A DNA stretch of 64,000 nucleotides from Azadirachta indica (Eukaryota; Streptophyta; Magnoliopsida; Sapindales; Meliaceae). The DNA lies in contig CM040452.1 in assembly GCA_022749755.1 (NCBI GenBank), positions 6,714,350-6,778,349 on the forward strand, written 5' to 3'. The first letter of the stretch is position 1, and the number at the start of each line of letters is the position of its first letter. The translations under genes and the position numbers were made by a program. The notes below the pieces were generated by a model. It searched no databases. It saw nothing but the letters and a program-made list of their open reading frames with translations, and had not been told where the DNA came from. This document shows positions 50,601-59,927 of this stretch, one piece after another.

Positions 50601-51265
50601 GTGCTTCCGGATCCGGATTAGATTAGAGGACTAAAATGAACAACTTATAAATCTAGATAGGACTAAAATGAACAATTTTAGAACTGAATAGGCGAACATA
50701 AACTCAAAAAGTTTTAGGTGTTCCCGTATGAGTATGGCATTGTCTCATATAATTCTTATCCATCTGCTAACTGCCTGTCCTTCATAATCAAGGAGCCATA
50801 ATTACTCTCCCATTTTGTGGTAGGAATGGTCCAAAATTTGCCACGTCTTGAATTGTACGGTCCTGATCCTGAACGCAGCTTCTTCTTCTAGTTTTTCGTG
50901 TACCCGTTTGCAAAAGTAACATACATCTGACACCAGTAGTAATAACTTAAAATCAATCCTTATCTGGTAACTTGTTTCTCTTTGTTCTCAGACAAGACTA
51001 TTGGACTCACAAAAAAATGCTTGTCCGCATCAAGACAAAACAGCTGCTTACTCACATGGGAGGAGTAGTGAGAATCCATTAGTTAAAACTGGCATAATTA
51101 TTTCAATTCCACCACCACCAACCACTACTTTTGTTTGGCATTTTTTTTCTTTATATTGTCATAATAAATAAAGCCAGAAGCAATAGCAGAAAAGGCCTTC
51201 AAGCACTTTTCTCCTTTCCCCACTGTTCTCAGAACTCTCTTTATTCTCTCTTCCTTTCTTCACGT

Positions 51266-52045
51266 ATGGGTTCAAAACTTGTTGCCATAGTAGCAGCCTC
51301 TTACCTTCTGCTGCTGCTGTTGCTTGGTTTTGCTCGCTCAAATATAGACCAAGACAAGGCTGAATGCGCCGACCAAGTCGTTGCTCTCGCCACATGCCTT
51401 CCCTATGTTGGCGGCGATTCCAAAGCACCCACTATAGACTGCTGCACTGGACTGAAACAAGTGCTTGACAAGAGCAAGAAGTGCTTGTGCCTCTTGATCA
51501 AAGATAGAGATGATCCTAGTCTTGGCCTTAAAATCAACGCTACACTTGCAGCAACTCTTCCTAGTGCATGTCATTCGCCTGCTAATGTTTCACAATGCAT
51601 TTGTAAGTACTTACACTTGTGTGCAGCAGAAACAAACACTTCTATTATTACTCAGTTTTTAACCTTAATTTCAAATGATGTTAAATTCAGCTCTGCTGCA
51701 CTTGGCTCCCAACTCCCCAGATGCAAAGGTATTCCAGGGATTCGCAAACCTCACTCAAGGACACAGCAGCACCACTCCCACCACCAGTGGTAATTAACAT
51801 ACATATTCAATCTCTTATACACTCTAACTTCTTACTTCATTTTTAAACACTGTCTAAACTTTTTGACCAAATTTCTACATATATCTTCATCTGTGATTTC
51901 AGTTACGGGTAACCCTGCAAGCGGATCAAGAAGTGCTGAGGAAAAGAGCGATGGAGGAAGAGGAAGAAGAAGGCTGGGATTTCAGATGGTTTGGGGTGTT
52001 TTAGCTTGCTTTCTCTTCACATTAAACATAGTTTTAGTTATGTGA
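51266..52045 (+). CDS. GPI-anchored non-specific lipid-transfer protein (LTPG type)
   Basis: Three exons (51266-51602, 51691-51789, 51903-52045) give 192 residues. After a signal peptide (about 1-25, leucine-rich) comes the eight-cysteine fold of the LTP family: C34, C44, C59-C60, C73-x-C75, C102 and C111, with DRDDPSLGLKINATLAATLP between the sixth and seventh cysteines. Exon 2 supplies LLHLAPNSPDAKVFQGF, typical of this subfamily. A linker rich in T, S and G follows, then a basic patch (GRGRRRLGF) and a hydrophobic C-terminus (about 173-192) that fits a GPI-attachment signal. Such proteins carry cuticular or suberin lipids at the outer plasma membrane. Reading through the first intron gives a plausible but wrong longer frame. 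The ATG at 51266 is chosen because the upstream in-frame Met at 51131 lacks a signal peptide directly after it. Confidence 0.93.
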
Positions 52046-52407
52046 CATAGCTAGGTTTGTATTGTATTATTTCAAGAGTGTTGTCTAATTTCTCTCAAGA
52101 TTATTGTAGACTTATTCCATGAACAACATGATGTGATCTATCATTCTATCTCTTTTTCTTTTACATTAACTGTATTTGTCATTAATTTTTCCAACTATAA
52201 TACAAATCTAAAGGGAGCCATATTACTTAAAATGCATTTATTTGATGGGAAATGTTTCCTTCAATTTCCAACTACACTTGTAATGCCAAATAAATTTTGG
52301 GCCACCTCAACCTTAGAAGAAAGTTGGTTCCAACTTTCCTTCTCTCAGGTCATTTTCTAACCATCAAGGCAAAATAGTGCAAACTTCGACAAGGATATTC
52401 AAGGACG

Positions 52408-52549
52408 GGAAAAGTAGAAAGAAAATTAAAACTCTATCATTCACATGATCCATTAGCAACTAAGACAAAACGTAGAAAAGGACAGTTAAGGAAAAGAAAA
52501 GTAGGAAGAAAATTAAATTCTACCCTTCACATCATCCACTAGCAGCTAG
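52408..52549. repeat. Direct repeat of ~54 bp
   Basis: GAAAAGTAGAAAGAAAATTA ... TTCACATGATCCATTAGCAA at 52408-52462 recurs with about seven differences at 52496-52549, 88 bases later. Confidence 0.8.
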
Positions 52550-53057
52550 GATTTGAGTCGATTAACCTCAAGTATAGTAAAAGATTCCGTAACACATGTA
52601 TTTTCCTATTGTTTTTTGACTAAACTGAAGTATAACATGATCGAGCTAACTTTTAGCTTTGACACTTCAGAATTACTTTATTCCATGATTTATGGGAATT
52701 GATTTGCTTGAAAGTTTTCAAAGATAATAATAGTAAGGAAATGCAGAAGGCCTACAATTATTGTCACTTTTGTTTGCAACTTGCTCAAGCATGCAAATTA
52801 TACACGCCTATACTTCAAGAATGAATTTTTACTTTTTATTGACAAGAAACGACCCCAAATGCATCGACAAAGCTGTCTACCTTTAGCTTATCAGTTTTAC
52901 AAGTGTGGATCAACTGGTAAAATCTTTGTCTTTCAAATGAATTACACAGAACGATTTACTTGCAATAGCACAAAAACAATAACTTTCATGGATGAAAATA
53001 TTAATTAATTTGGCAAAATAACAGAAAATTTCGCCCCAAATTTTGACTTCTAATAGT

Positions 53058-53138
53058 TAAGTGTACATCCTGAAGCCCCAAATTGCATAAGACAAAGAAT
53101 AGAGCATTGAGTTTAGCTAAATTGAGGATGTACACTTA
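53058..53138. repeat. 14-bp perfect inverted repeat
   Basis: TAAGTGTACATCCT at 53058-53071 and its exact complement AGGATGTACACTTA at 53125-53138, with a 53-base loop. It abuts the tandem array that starts at 53141. Confidence 0.85.
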
Positions 53139-53140
53139 TA

Positions 53141-53690
53141 AGAGACTTTCTTTAAAGTGCTTCTCCGAAAGTACTTCCTCCCATTGAAGAAAACCTAAAG
53201 AAAAGTAGTTCTCTTCATTGGTAGAGAATTTGAACGCCAGGAAGTTCTCTTTAATGAAGAGAAGAGACAACTTCAAGAGAAGTACTCTTCAATCAATAAA
53301 TTACAGACTTTCTCTATAGTACCTGGAAGCTTAAAGAAAATTCGTACTTCTCTTCATTGATAGACGTTTTTACACAAAATTGGAAACTAAGATGTTGTTT
53401 TTCAACAAAGAGAAGATAGAAATTTATGAGTACTACTTCTTCAATCAGTAAGAGACTTTCCTAAGCGCTGCTCAAAAAGTACTTCCTTTCCACGGAAGAG
53501 AACTTGGAAAAAAGTACTTCTCTTCATTGGTAGACATTTGAACACAACAATGGACATCCAATAAGTGCTCTTCAACAAAGAGAAGAGAAGACTTTAAGAG
53601 TTCTAATTCTCTCCCATCAATCTTCTCCAGAAGTACTTATTTCCATTGAAGAGAACTTTAAGCACTCGTCTAGTTCTCTTCATGGCATAT
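53141..53690. repeat. Degenerate ~160-bp tandem array, 3.4 copies
   Basis: Units start at 53141 and 53451 with AGAGACTTTC and at 53303 with a variant. A partial fourth starts near 53623. Each unit runs AAAGTACTTCCT, then CATTGAAGAGAACTT, then AGTACTTCTCTTCATTGGTA, then an AACAAAGAGAAGAGA block, then TACTTCTTCAATCAGTAA. Unit lengths are about 162, 148 and 172. Within each unit the AGAAGAGA and TCTCTTC pieces are partly self-complementary. Confidence 0.85.
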
Positions 53691-54611
53691 ATTAAAAATA
53701 TAACACGATCTAAGCAATTTTAACACAGTATTTCAGCTACCCACTACGATATCAGAGCTTACCGTATTTTCCGGCCCTTCATGACGACTTCCCGGCAGTT
53801 TCACGGCGACAATTCCTATTATTCATTCCTTCGTCAAACGCAACGAGATGACATGTCGTTTGGTAAACAAGAAAAGTAGATCCGGATGTTAGATTTTGGG
53901 CTTTTATGGGCCTGTTTTGGACTCTAATTGATCTCATCCTCACGATTTGGATCCCTATACTAATTGACAAATTAAGACGTATTTTGTCTATTTATATTAA
54001 CTAGCACCGTAAAAGATATTCTCATATCGATATAGAATATTCGTGTAGTCAAAACTATCTTCTTATATAAAAATATGATTTATGAAATTTATTATATTTT
54101 CTTGTAAATAAAAAATTAGAAACTTAAAATATTATTACCTCGTGATTCAGTTCAAATGATAATGTTGTTATGCTTAATATGTGAAGATAATTCAATTTCC
54201 ACAAAACTCGTGATATATACGCCCATCCGACTCATTTTACACATCTGCTTATCCCCAAAAAAATATTAATTTACTTTAAACATTAAAAAGTATAATTTTA
54301 AAAAATATTTTTAGATCAATAAGCGAAGTTTCATGACTTCTAAATTCCCAAAAGGCCATAAAATAGCACCAACCCATAAACCGTATCTTCCAAAAGGATA
54401 ATCTTAAATATAGCACAAACAAACAAAATCACACCACGTCATCTTACCGATAAATCTTTTCCTAATCGTACGGCCCATATTTCTCCCGCACCCTCATCTG
54501 CCTTATAACCTCCGCACCTTATCATATCTCTCCCTCTCTTTTAGACAGAGCAAATCAAATTTCTTCGCAGTCCAGAAAATTTTCTGTCTCGCAAGTCCAA
54601 TTTTCTTTAAC
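53691..54611. other. Intergenic with orphan promoter-like island
   Basis: 53750-53915 is GC-richer and, read on the minus strand, has TGGGCC and AAGCCCA-type motifs followed by ATGAAGGGCCGGAAAATACG and a GTAAGC donor, as if it were the first exon of a gene whose remainder is absent. The remainder, 53916-54611, is AT-rich until the leader of the DUF538 gene. No complete gene. Confidence 0.5.
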
Positions 54612-56492
54612 ATGTCGCTGAATTTCGTTCTCTTTCTTCTACTCTCTGTCCTTAGACCGACGTTTTCTCTCTCTTCCGACTCCCCTCCGCCATCACCGCC
54701 GTCTCCGCCCACAGTCTACCAAATACTTCCCAAATTCGGCCTCCCTCAGGGCCTCTTACCCAGCTCCGTCGTCGACTACACCCTCCAAGACGACGGAAGC
54801 TTCGACGTCGTTTTGGCCGGAGAATGTTACGTTGAGTTCGAGTATTTGGTCTACTACGACAAAATCATCTCTGGTAAGCTCAGTTACGGCTCCATCACGG
54901 CGCTGAAGGGAATTCAGGTTCAGAGATTCTTTCTCTGGTTCGACGTTGATGAGATCAAAGTCGATTTGCCCCCATCTGATTCGATTTATTTTCAAGTGGG
55001 GTTGATCAATAAGCGGCTTGACGTTGGCCAGTTCAAGACCATTCATTCTTGCCGAGATGATAAGGTTTCCGGGTCGGATTGCGGGTCTTGGACACGGGTC
55101 CTGCAGGTAATGGAAAAACTTTGTTTAAAGTTTTGATCTTTATTATGGAGATTTAGTGATTAGGGAACTGTTTGAATATGGGAAATTGAGATTTCTTGTC
55201 ATTTGGTTAGGTTCGGTGTCTTTTATGGTTTTAGTGAACAGTGCACGAGGTAATATTTATTACGTTCTTTTGTTTATCTAGGATTTGTGATCATCTTCAG
55301 TAGTGTGTCAATTCTATATGATTTTCACATGCTTATAATGTCTGATTTAAGTTATGATGGTGTTGAGGAACTTATTGACATGCTTTCTTGTGAATATATG
55401 TCTGTCTTTTTGTGTTTCTTGGTTTCTACAGTTAGTATTGATCAAGTGTCACGAAAAAAGTTTTTCTTTGACATTTTCTGATACAATTCTAGTGAATTCA
55501 GGTTGAGTTTCACAATATTTGCTGCACTTGAATTCATAGTTAGTACCTATAAGACATATGCAAAACTATATACAAGAGGCCAATTCGGTTTGAGTTTTTA
55601 ATGTCTAATCTGAATTCGCTGTTAGTTTCGAGTGATATTAACAATTAAAAAGTTAGAAAGTGTTTGGCATGGAATGTGAATGGGGTGGAAACAGAAAAGC
55701 TTGATCTTATTGGTTGTATTTGGAAGAAAGGTTTGGAGAAGGAGACGCCTTGAGAGTTTTAGGTATTTTATATTGAAAGGAAAAATGTTTTAGCTTTGTG
55801 TTGCCTTTGCCGACCACAAGTGCCTGATTGAAGTCACTATACCTGAGAGTTTGAAGGTGCTTTTGCATTGCCTAAACTTTCCCAAGCACCTAGGTGATAA
55901 CCCATCCATTCTTACAAGTTTGGGAGTCATGTTGTTACAATAATTCTTAAATGCATAATCATCATGGAGATTTATATTGATTCTGCATTATATACTTCTT
56001 GGATGTTTAATCAGTCTGTTCCAGAAGTCTGTGAACATGTCGATTGTTTGAGGAAGATTGAATGATTGCCCTGCATCGTGTAATGAATAAGAACACAAGG
56101 AAAAAATAATCAGACTTTTGAAGAAATGGTAAAATGATAGATTAGTTCTCAACTGCAACTTTCATACTTTTCTAATAGGTTGATATCAGTTTATTTTGAT
56201 TAATTTCCTTCCCAATTTTCTTTTGTTGTCATCTTCTTCATGTTTACGTGCTTTCTGATTCAGATTGGATTCATTATATTAGGTTCAGAACTTAAGTGGA
56301 TATAATTATGGCACACAAGTGTTTCAGAATTATTGAGTCATTTCGTATTTAAAGTTTGTCTGATTATTTTTTGAACTCGATTGAACTACATGCCTCAAGA
56401 GAATGGTATATCTCATTGTCTAACTTCTGAAATCTTCCTATGTGCAGCTGCCGACTCCCAACCGTGAAGTGGAGATGCTAATAACAGAGTAG
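54612..56492 (+). CDS. DUF538 family secreted protein (copy 1, two exons)
   Basis: Exons 54612-55106 and 56448-56492 give 179 residues. After a signal peptide (about 1-20) and a proline/serine linker (SSDSPPPSPPSPP), the DUF538 domain runs from about residue 34: ILPKFGLPQGLLPSSVVDYT, then GECYVEFEYLVYYDK, then GKLSYGSITALKGIQVQRFF, then a final cysteine-containing block. Plant DUF538 proteins include SVB of Arabidopsis, linked to trichome size; the molecular role is unsettled. The second exon encodes only 14 residues (LPTPNREVEMLITE) after a 1.34-kb intron. Possible poly(A) signals lie at 56696 and 56760. Its closest relative here is the single-exon gene at 59415, same strand. The donor CAG-GTAATG and acceptor TGTGCAG are convincing; ending inside exon 1 would add a short tail stopping at 55136. 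Confidence 0.87.
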
Positions 56493-56995
56493 AAGGACAA
56501 AGTGCTTTCTGCTTTTAAGGGTGTCACCCAGTTATTCAGAATTCAGAGCTAGGCAATTTCAGACCCACAAATCAGGAGTCTGTTAGTGTTTTCCAAAAAC
56601 GAAGTTGTACAATTTGCACCAAGTGTATACTAAAAAAATATATGTATCTTTAGTCTTGAATCTCTACCACTCTGTACCCTTTTTAAACCGTGTAGAATAA
56701 AAATCTCAGATTCCGGAACAATTTAGTCTTGTAGTGTGCTTTGTTCTTCAATGTTCTTGAATAAAATTGAAGTTTTATGCCATATTTAAACCGTTCTACT
56801 TAGCAACATTTTACTTACAATCGGGCAAATTCTGCAGAAAGCAGGAGCAGAATTACATCTACAACAATGATGCAACAATGCAACAGTAGAGAAAGCAAAT
56901 ATAAACTTCGAATTAATTCAATAACTGTTCTTCTCAATACAAAAATGTTCTGTAAGTAAATTTCATGAATATTAAAAAAAAAAAAAATTTCTGCG
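56493..56995. other. Convergent 3' flanks
   Basis: 3' untranslated region of the DUF538 gene with AATAAA at 56696 and 56760, then the presumed 3' flank of the minus-strand BRF1-like gene. An A-run of about 14 lies near 56974. Confidence 0.6.
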
Positions 56996-57505
56996 TCAGT
57001 AATCCTCGAAATCATAATCCTCATCAAAACTGTATCCTTGTTCTTCATCTTCTTCCCCCTCATAATAAACATTTTCATAATCATTCTTTTCATTTTTGTC
57101 ACTGTAATTTTCCTCTGTTTCAACAATATATTTCTCGCTCACTTCAGTTTCAGTTTCAGTTTCAATTTCGACATTTCTGCCACCTTTTTTTTCTTCCTCT
57201 TCTTGTTTTTCCAAAACATCAAAGTTAATCTTCGAACCAAGTCTCTGTTTCTTCATCTTCTTCTTCTCCTCCATCTCATGCTCAACTCTTTTCTTCTTCT
57301 TACTCTCATCATTCGTCCTCTCCGCAGCAGATTTCTTGTTCTTGTTTCTGGGTTCTTCTCGTTTCTCCCTCTTTTCCTGCAAATATTCCTTGTTCATAAT
57401 TTCCCATATAATTTTCTTGTAAATCATCTCCTTCCTCGTGTTGAAATACCCTTTAATCTCTGCATCATCAATGGCGGAAACGCTCTTCGCAACATTTTTA
57501 ATCAT
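56996..57505 (-). CDS. Stand-alone BRF1 C-terminal-like protein (TFIIIB, TBP-binding block)
   Basis: Intronless 169-residue frame from ATG 57505 to TGA 56998-56996. It matches only the C-terminal homology region of BRF1, the TFIIIB subunit that wraps TBP on Pol III promoters: SAIDDAEIKGYF, then YKKIIWEIMNKEYLQEK, then a long K/E-rich basic spacer, then KKQRLGSKINFDVLEK and a strongly acidic Y/E/D tail ending DEDYDFEDY. The zinc ribbon and both cyclin folds of BRF1 are absent from the flanks. A TATAAATA box lies about 90 bases upstream on the same strand, suggesting independent transcription. The frame opens further to 57592 without an ATG, and those codons do not look like BRF1. It may be a duplicated or retro-derived fragment that became a small gene, or a decaying copy with a still-open frame. 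It converges on the DUF538 gene at 54612. Confidence 0.75.
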   Translation of the reverse strand: MIKNVAKSVSAIDDAEIKGYFNTRKEMIYKKIIWEIMNKEYLQEKREKREEPRNKNKKSAAERTNDESKKKKRVEHEMEEKKKMKKQRLGSKINFDVLEKQEEEEKKGGRNVEIETETETEVSEKYIVETEENYSDKNEKNDYENVYYEGEEDEEQGYSFDEDYDFEDY

Positions 57506-57595
57506 GTTTGTTTCTTCTTCCCATACAACGATCTCTCCGTTTTTACCTGCGCACTCAGACGTCTCCACCGCCCCCGGAGACAAATAATCCAAGCG

Positions 57596-57603
57596 TATTT
57601 ATA
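57596..57603 (-). promoter_or_regulatory. TATA box of the BRF1-like gene
   Basis: TATAAATA on the minus strand, 91-98 bases upstream of the ATG at 57505. This would give a leader of roughly 60 bases. Confidence 0.6.
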
Positions 57604-58083
57604 CCAGCTTTCGATTTCCTTCCTATTTAGGGTATCTAAGATAAAAAAAAAATTGTAAAATAAATTGTTTTAATTTTTTATAATTTTTTTATTTATTGTT
57701 AAATGTTTTTTTTTTTTTTGCTTTTTTGAGAAAACGTTTACATATAACAGTAGTGAATTGGATTTTGTGGTGAAATTTTTAGATGAAAAATATAAAATAA
57801 TTTTAGAAAATCTAAGGGTTTGCTTAGAAGCAACGCAAAAGACTCTTACATCATCAGTATGAAATTAATTTTTGAAAATAAATTTTGTTTGATTTTGAAT
57901 AATGAATTAACATGTCGAGAAAAATAATTCTACTGACTAATTTCTTCCAAAATCATCACCATCAACTTTTTTTAAAAAATATTACGTCAAATTTCGGATA
58001 AAATAATATATATATATTACGTATACAAATTTTGGAAGAAATTAAATAATGTTAATTCATTAAATATTACGTCAAAGAAAATA
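57604..58083. other. AT-rich intergenic lead-in to the tandem array
   Basis: No gene. A worn partial match to the start of the 446-bp unit (ATTACGTATACAAATTTTGG at 58016-58035) occurs before the array proper. Confidence 0.6.
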
Positions 58084-59137
58084 AATAATGTTACGTATAC
58101 AAATTTTGTCTAATTCAATGTGACAATTATATGATTAGTATAATAATTTATTTTCTTTTATTATCTTAAATATATTTTTATGATATTTTTACCCTATAAA
58201 AAATTTATGCTCTTGTAAAAATAAAGAATGTATAATAATAATATATATATATATATATTAGATGCCCTCGTGAAAGGAGTTTATTCATAAAATATCTTGA
58301 AACTCCCTTAATCTTATAAAAGATTACTAATACAAATATAACTATTCATCTCTAACCTAACATTTTAAATATATAAATACAATTATTGACTTATAACCAA
58401 ACATTTTAGTGATAAAATTATATTTTTAAAATATAAAATAAATGAATATCAATTAGTTCAATAAGTAAAATTTCTTAAAATAATATAAAAAATTAGTAAT
58501 TTTGATCTTATTTGAAGTTTGACTTTGATCAATAATGTTACGTATACAAATTTTGTCTAATTCAATGTGACAATTATATGATTAGTATAATAATTTATTT
58601 TCTTTTATTATCTTAAATATATTTTTATGATATTTTTACCCTATAAAATTTATGCTCTTGTAAAAATAAAGAATGTATAATAATAATATATATATATATA
58701 TATTAGATGCCCTCGTGAAAGGAGTTTATTCATAAAATATCTTGAAACTCCCTTAATCTTATAAAAGATTACTAATACAAATATAACTATTCATCTCTAA
58801 CCTAACATTTTAAATATATAAATACAATTATTGACTTATAACCAAACATTTTAGTGATAAAATTATATTTTTAAAAATATAAAATAAATGAATATCAATT
58901 AGTTCAATAAGTAAAATTTCTTAAAATAATATAAAAAATTAGTAATTTTGATCTTATTTGAAGTTTGATTTTGATCAATAATGTTACGTATACAAATTTT
59001 GTCTAATTCAATGTGACAATTATATGATTAGTATAATAATTTATTTTCTTTTATTATCTTAAATATATTTTTATGATATTTTTACCCTATAAAATTTATG
59101 CTCTTGTAAAAATAAAGAATGTATAATAATAATATAT
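58084..59137. repeat. 446-bp tandem array, 2.35 copies
   Basis: Copies begin at 58084, 58531 and about 58977 with AATAATGTTACGTATACAAA. The first two are complete, 447 and 446 bases, and nearly identical: a few indels in A-runs and one GACTTT/GATTTT change. The third stops after about 160 bases within AATAATAATATATA. Each full unit contains a TA microsatellite followed by TTAGATGCCCTCGTGAAAGG. No coding capacity. High identity implies a recent expansion. Confidence 0.93.
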
Positions 59138-59414
59138 ACCATTATGGCACTATCACAACCATTTTATATAATTGAATTTGTTAAATTTATATTCATTAAA
59201 TATTATAAAAAAATTAAAAATACAACCTGCAAACTACTAAATCAAAACTTGCTTCCTAATCCCCAAATTACTACGACATCTTTTACACAAGGACACAAAA
59301 ACTAGTCAAGTCAACTGCAAACACATCTATTTACAAAACAATATTCCCATATTACCCTCAGCCTCGTCTTTTATTTACCACCTCATCCATTTCTTCGCCT
59401 GCGAAAAAACATCA
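59138..59414. other. Promoter region of DUF538 copy 2
   Basis: Non-coding. It becomes C-rich towards the ATG, as in a leader (CTCGTCTTTTATTTACCACC). No clear TATA box. Confidence 0.45.
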
Positions 59415-59927
59415 ATGGCTTCTCCTTCTTCTCTTCACTCGATCTCTCTATCCCTTCTCTTTCTCATCTTCTTATCAGGTTCCCACTTCGTTCACTCCCT
59501 CAATGTCAAACACTCATCTCATCTTCCGCTCAACTCAATCACAGATGTCCACGATCTCCTCCCTCTGTACGGCCTCCCAAAGGGACTTCTCCCGGGAAAT
59601 GTCAAGTCCTACAGTCTTGACAAGGAAACGGGGTCGTTTTCCATCGAGCTGACCAGCGAGTGTTACGTTCACTTTGAGCAGCTGGTTTGGTACGATAAGA
59701 AAATTCAAGGGAAGCTCAGTTATGGAGCTGTGAAAGATGTGTCTGGAATCCAGGCGAAAAAATTGTTTCTTTGGCTACCTGTAACTGGGATTGAGAAGGT
59801 TTCGGGATCTGATAAGATTAAGTTCTATGTGGGTGCTTTGTCTGAGGAATTACCAGCTGACCAGTTTGCAGAAATTCCCGAGTGTAAGAGAAAAGCTTGT
59901 CCAACAAGTGCCATTTCATCCATGTGA
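59415..59927 (+). CDS. DUF538 family secreted protein (copy 2, single exon)
   Basis: 170 residues with no intron in the coding part. Signal peptide about 1-28 (SLSLLFLIFLSG core), then the DUF538 domain from about residue 43: DVHDLLPLYGLPKGLLPGNV, then ELTSECYVHFEQLVWYDKK, then GKLSYGAVKDVSGIQAKKLF, then KIKFYVGALSEELPADQF, and ECKRKACPTS near the end. It is clearly related to the gene at 54612 (shared GLPxGLLP, ECYVxFExLVxYDK, GKLSYG). The two form a tandem pair interrupted by the opposite-strand BRF1-like gene and the 446-bp array. Unlike copy 1 it lacks the 14-residue C-terminal exon. GTATTATA at 59936 could be a donor for a 3' UTR intron. Role unknown. Confidence 0.92.
   Translation: MASPSSLHSISLSLLFLIFLSGSHFVHSLNVKHSSHLPLNSITDVHDLLPLYGLPKGLLPGNVKSYSLDKETGSFSIELTSECYVHFEQLVWYDKKIQGKLSYGAVKDVSGIQAKKLFLWLPVTGIEKVSGSDKIKFYVGALSEELPADQFAEIPECKRKACPTSAISSM

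Larger units (their letters stand above)
46259..51130. other. Gene desert between PIG-V and the LTP gene
   Basis: 4.9 kb without a supported gene. It contains a T28 run at 47187-47214, AGTGCTTTC pieces next to it, a MITE at 47474-47679, an AT microsatellite at 48805-48826 and diffuse AT-rich sequence. A 127-codon frame at 48098-48481 begins with GTG and has no recognisable domain. Confidence 0.65.
52046..53140. other. LTP 3' flank and repeats
   Basis: No gene seen after the LTP 3' untranslated region. It includes a direct repeat (52408-52549) and the left half of a 14-bp inverted repeat at 53058-53071. Confidence 0.6.

Noticed and set aside
51603..51793. Longer single-exon version of the LTP gene
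   Set aside because: It reads through a GTAAGT donor. Splicing to 51691 restores the conserved LLHLAPNSPDAKVF block.
57506..57592. N-terminal extension of the BRF1-like frame
   Set aside because: It opens with TTG after an in-frame TAA and overlaps the expected leader below the TATA box; it does not resemble BRF1.
57038..57658. 206-codon plus-strand frame rich in F and L
   Set aside because: It is antisense to the K/E-rich BRF1-like protein and an artefact of its composition.
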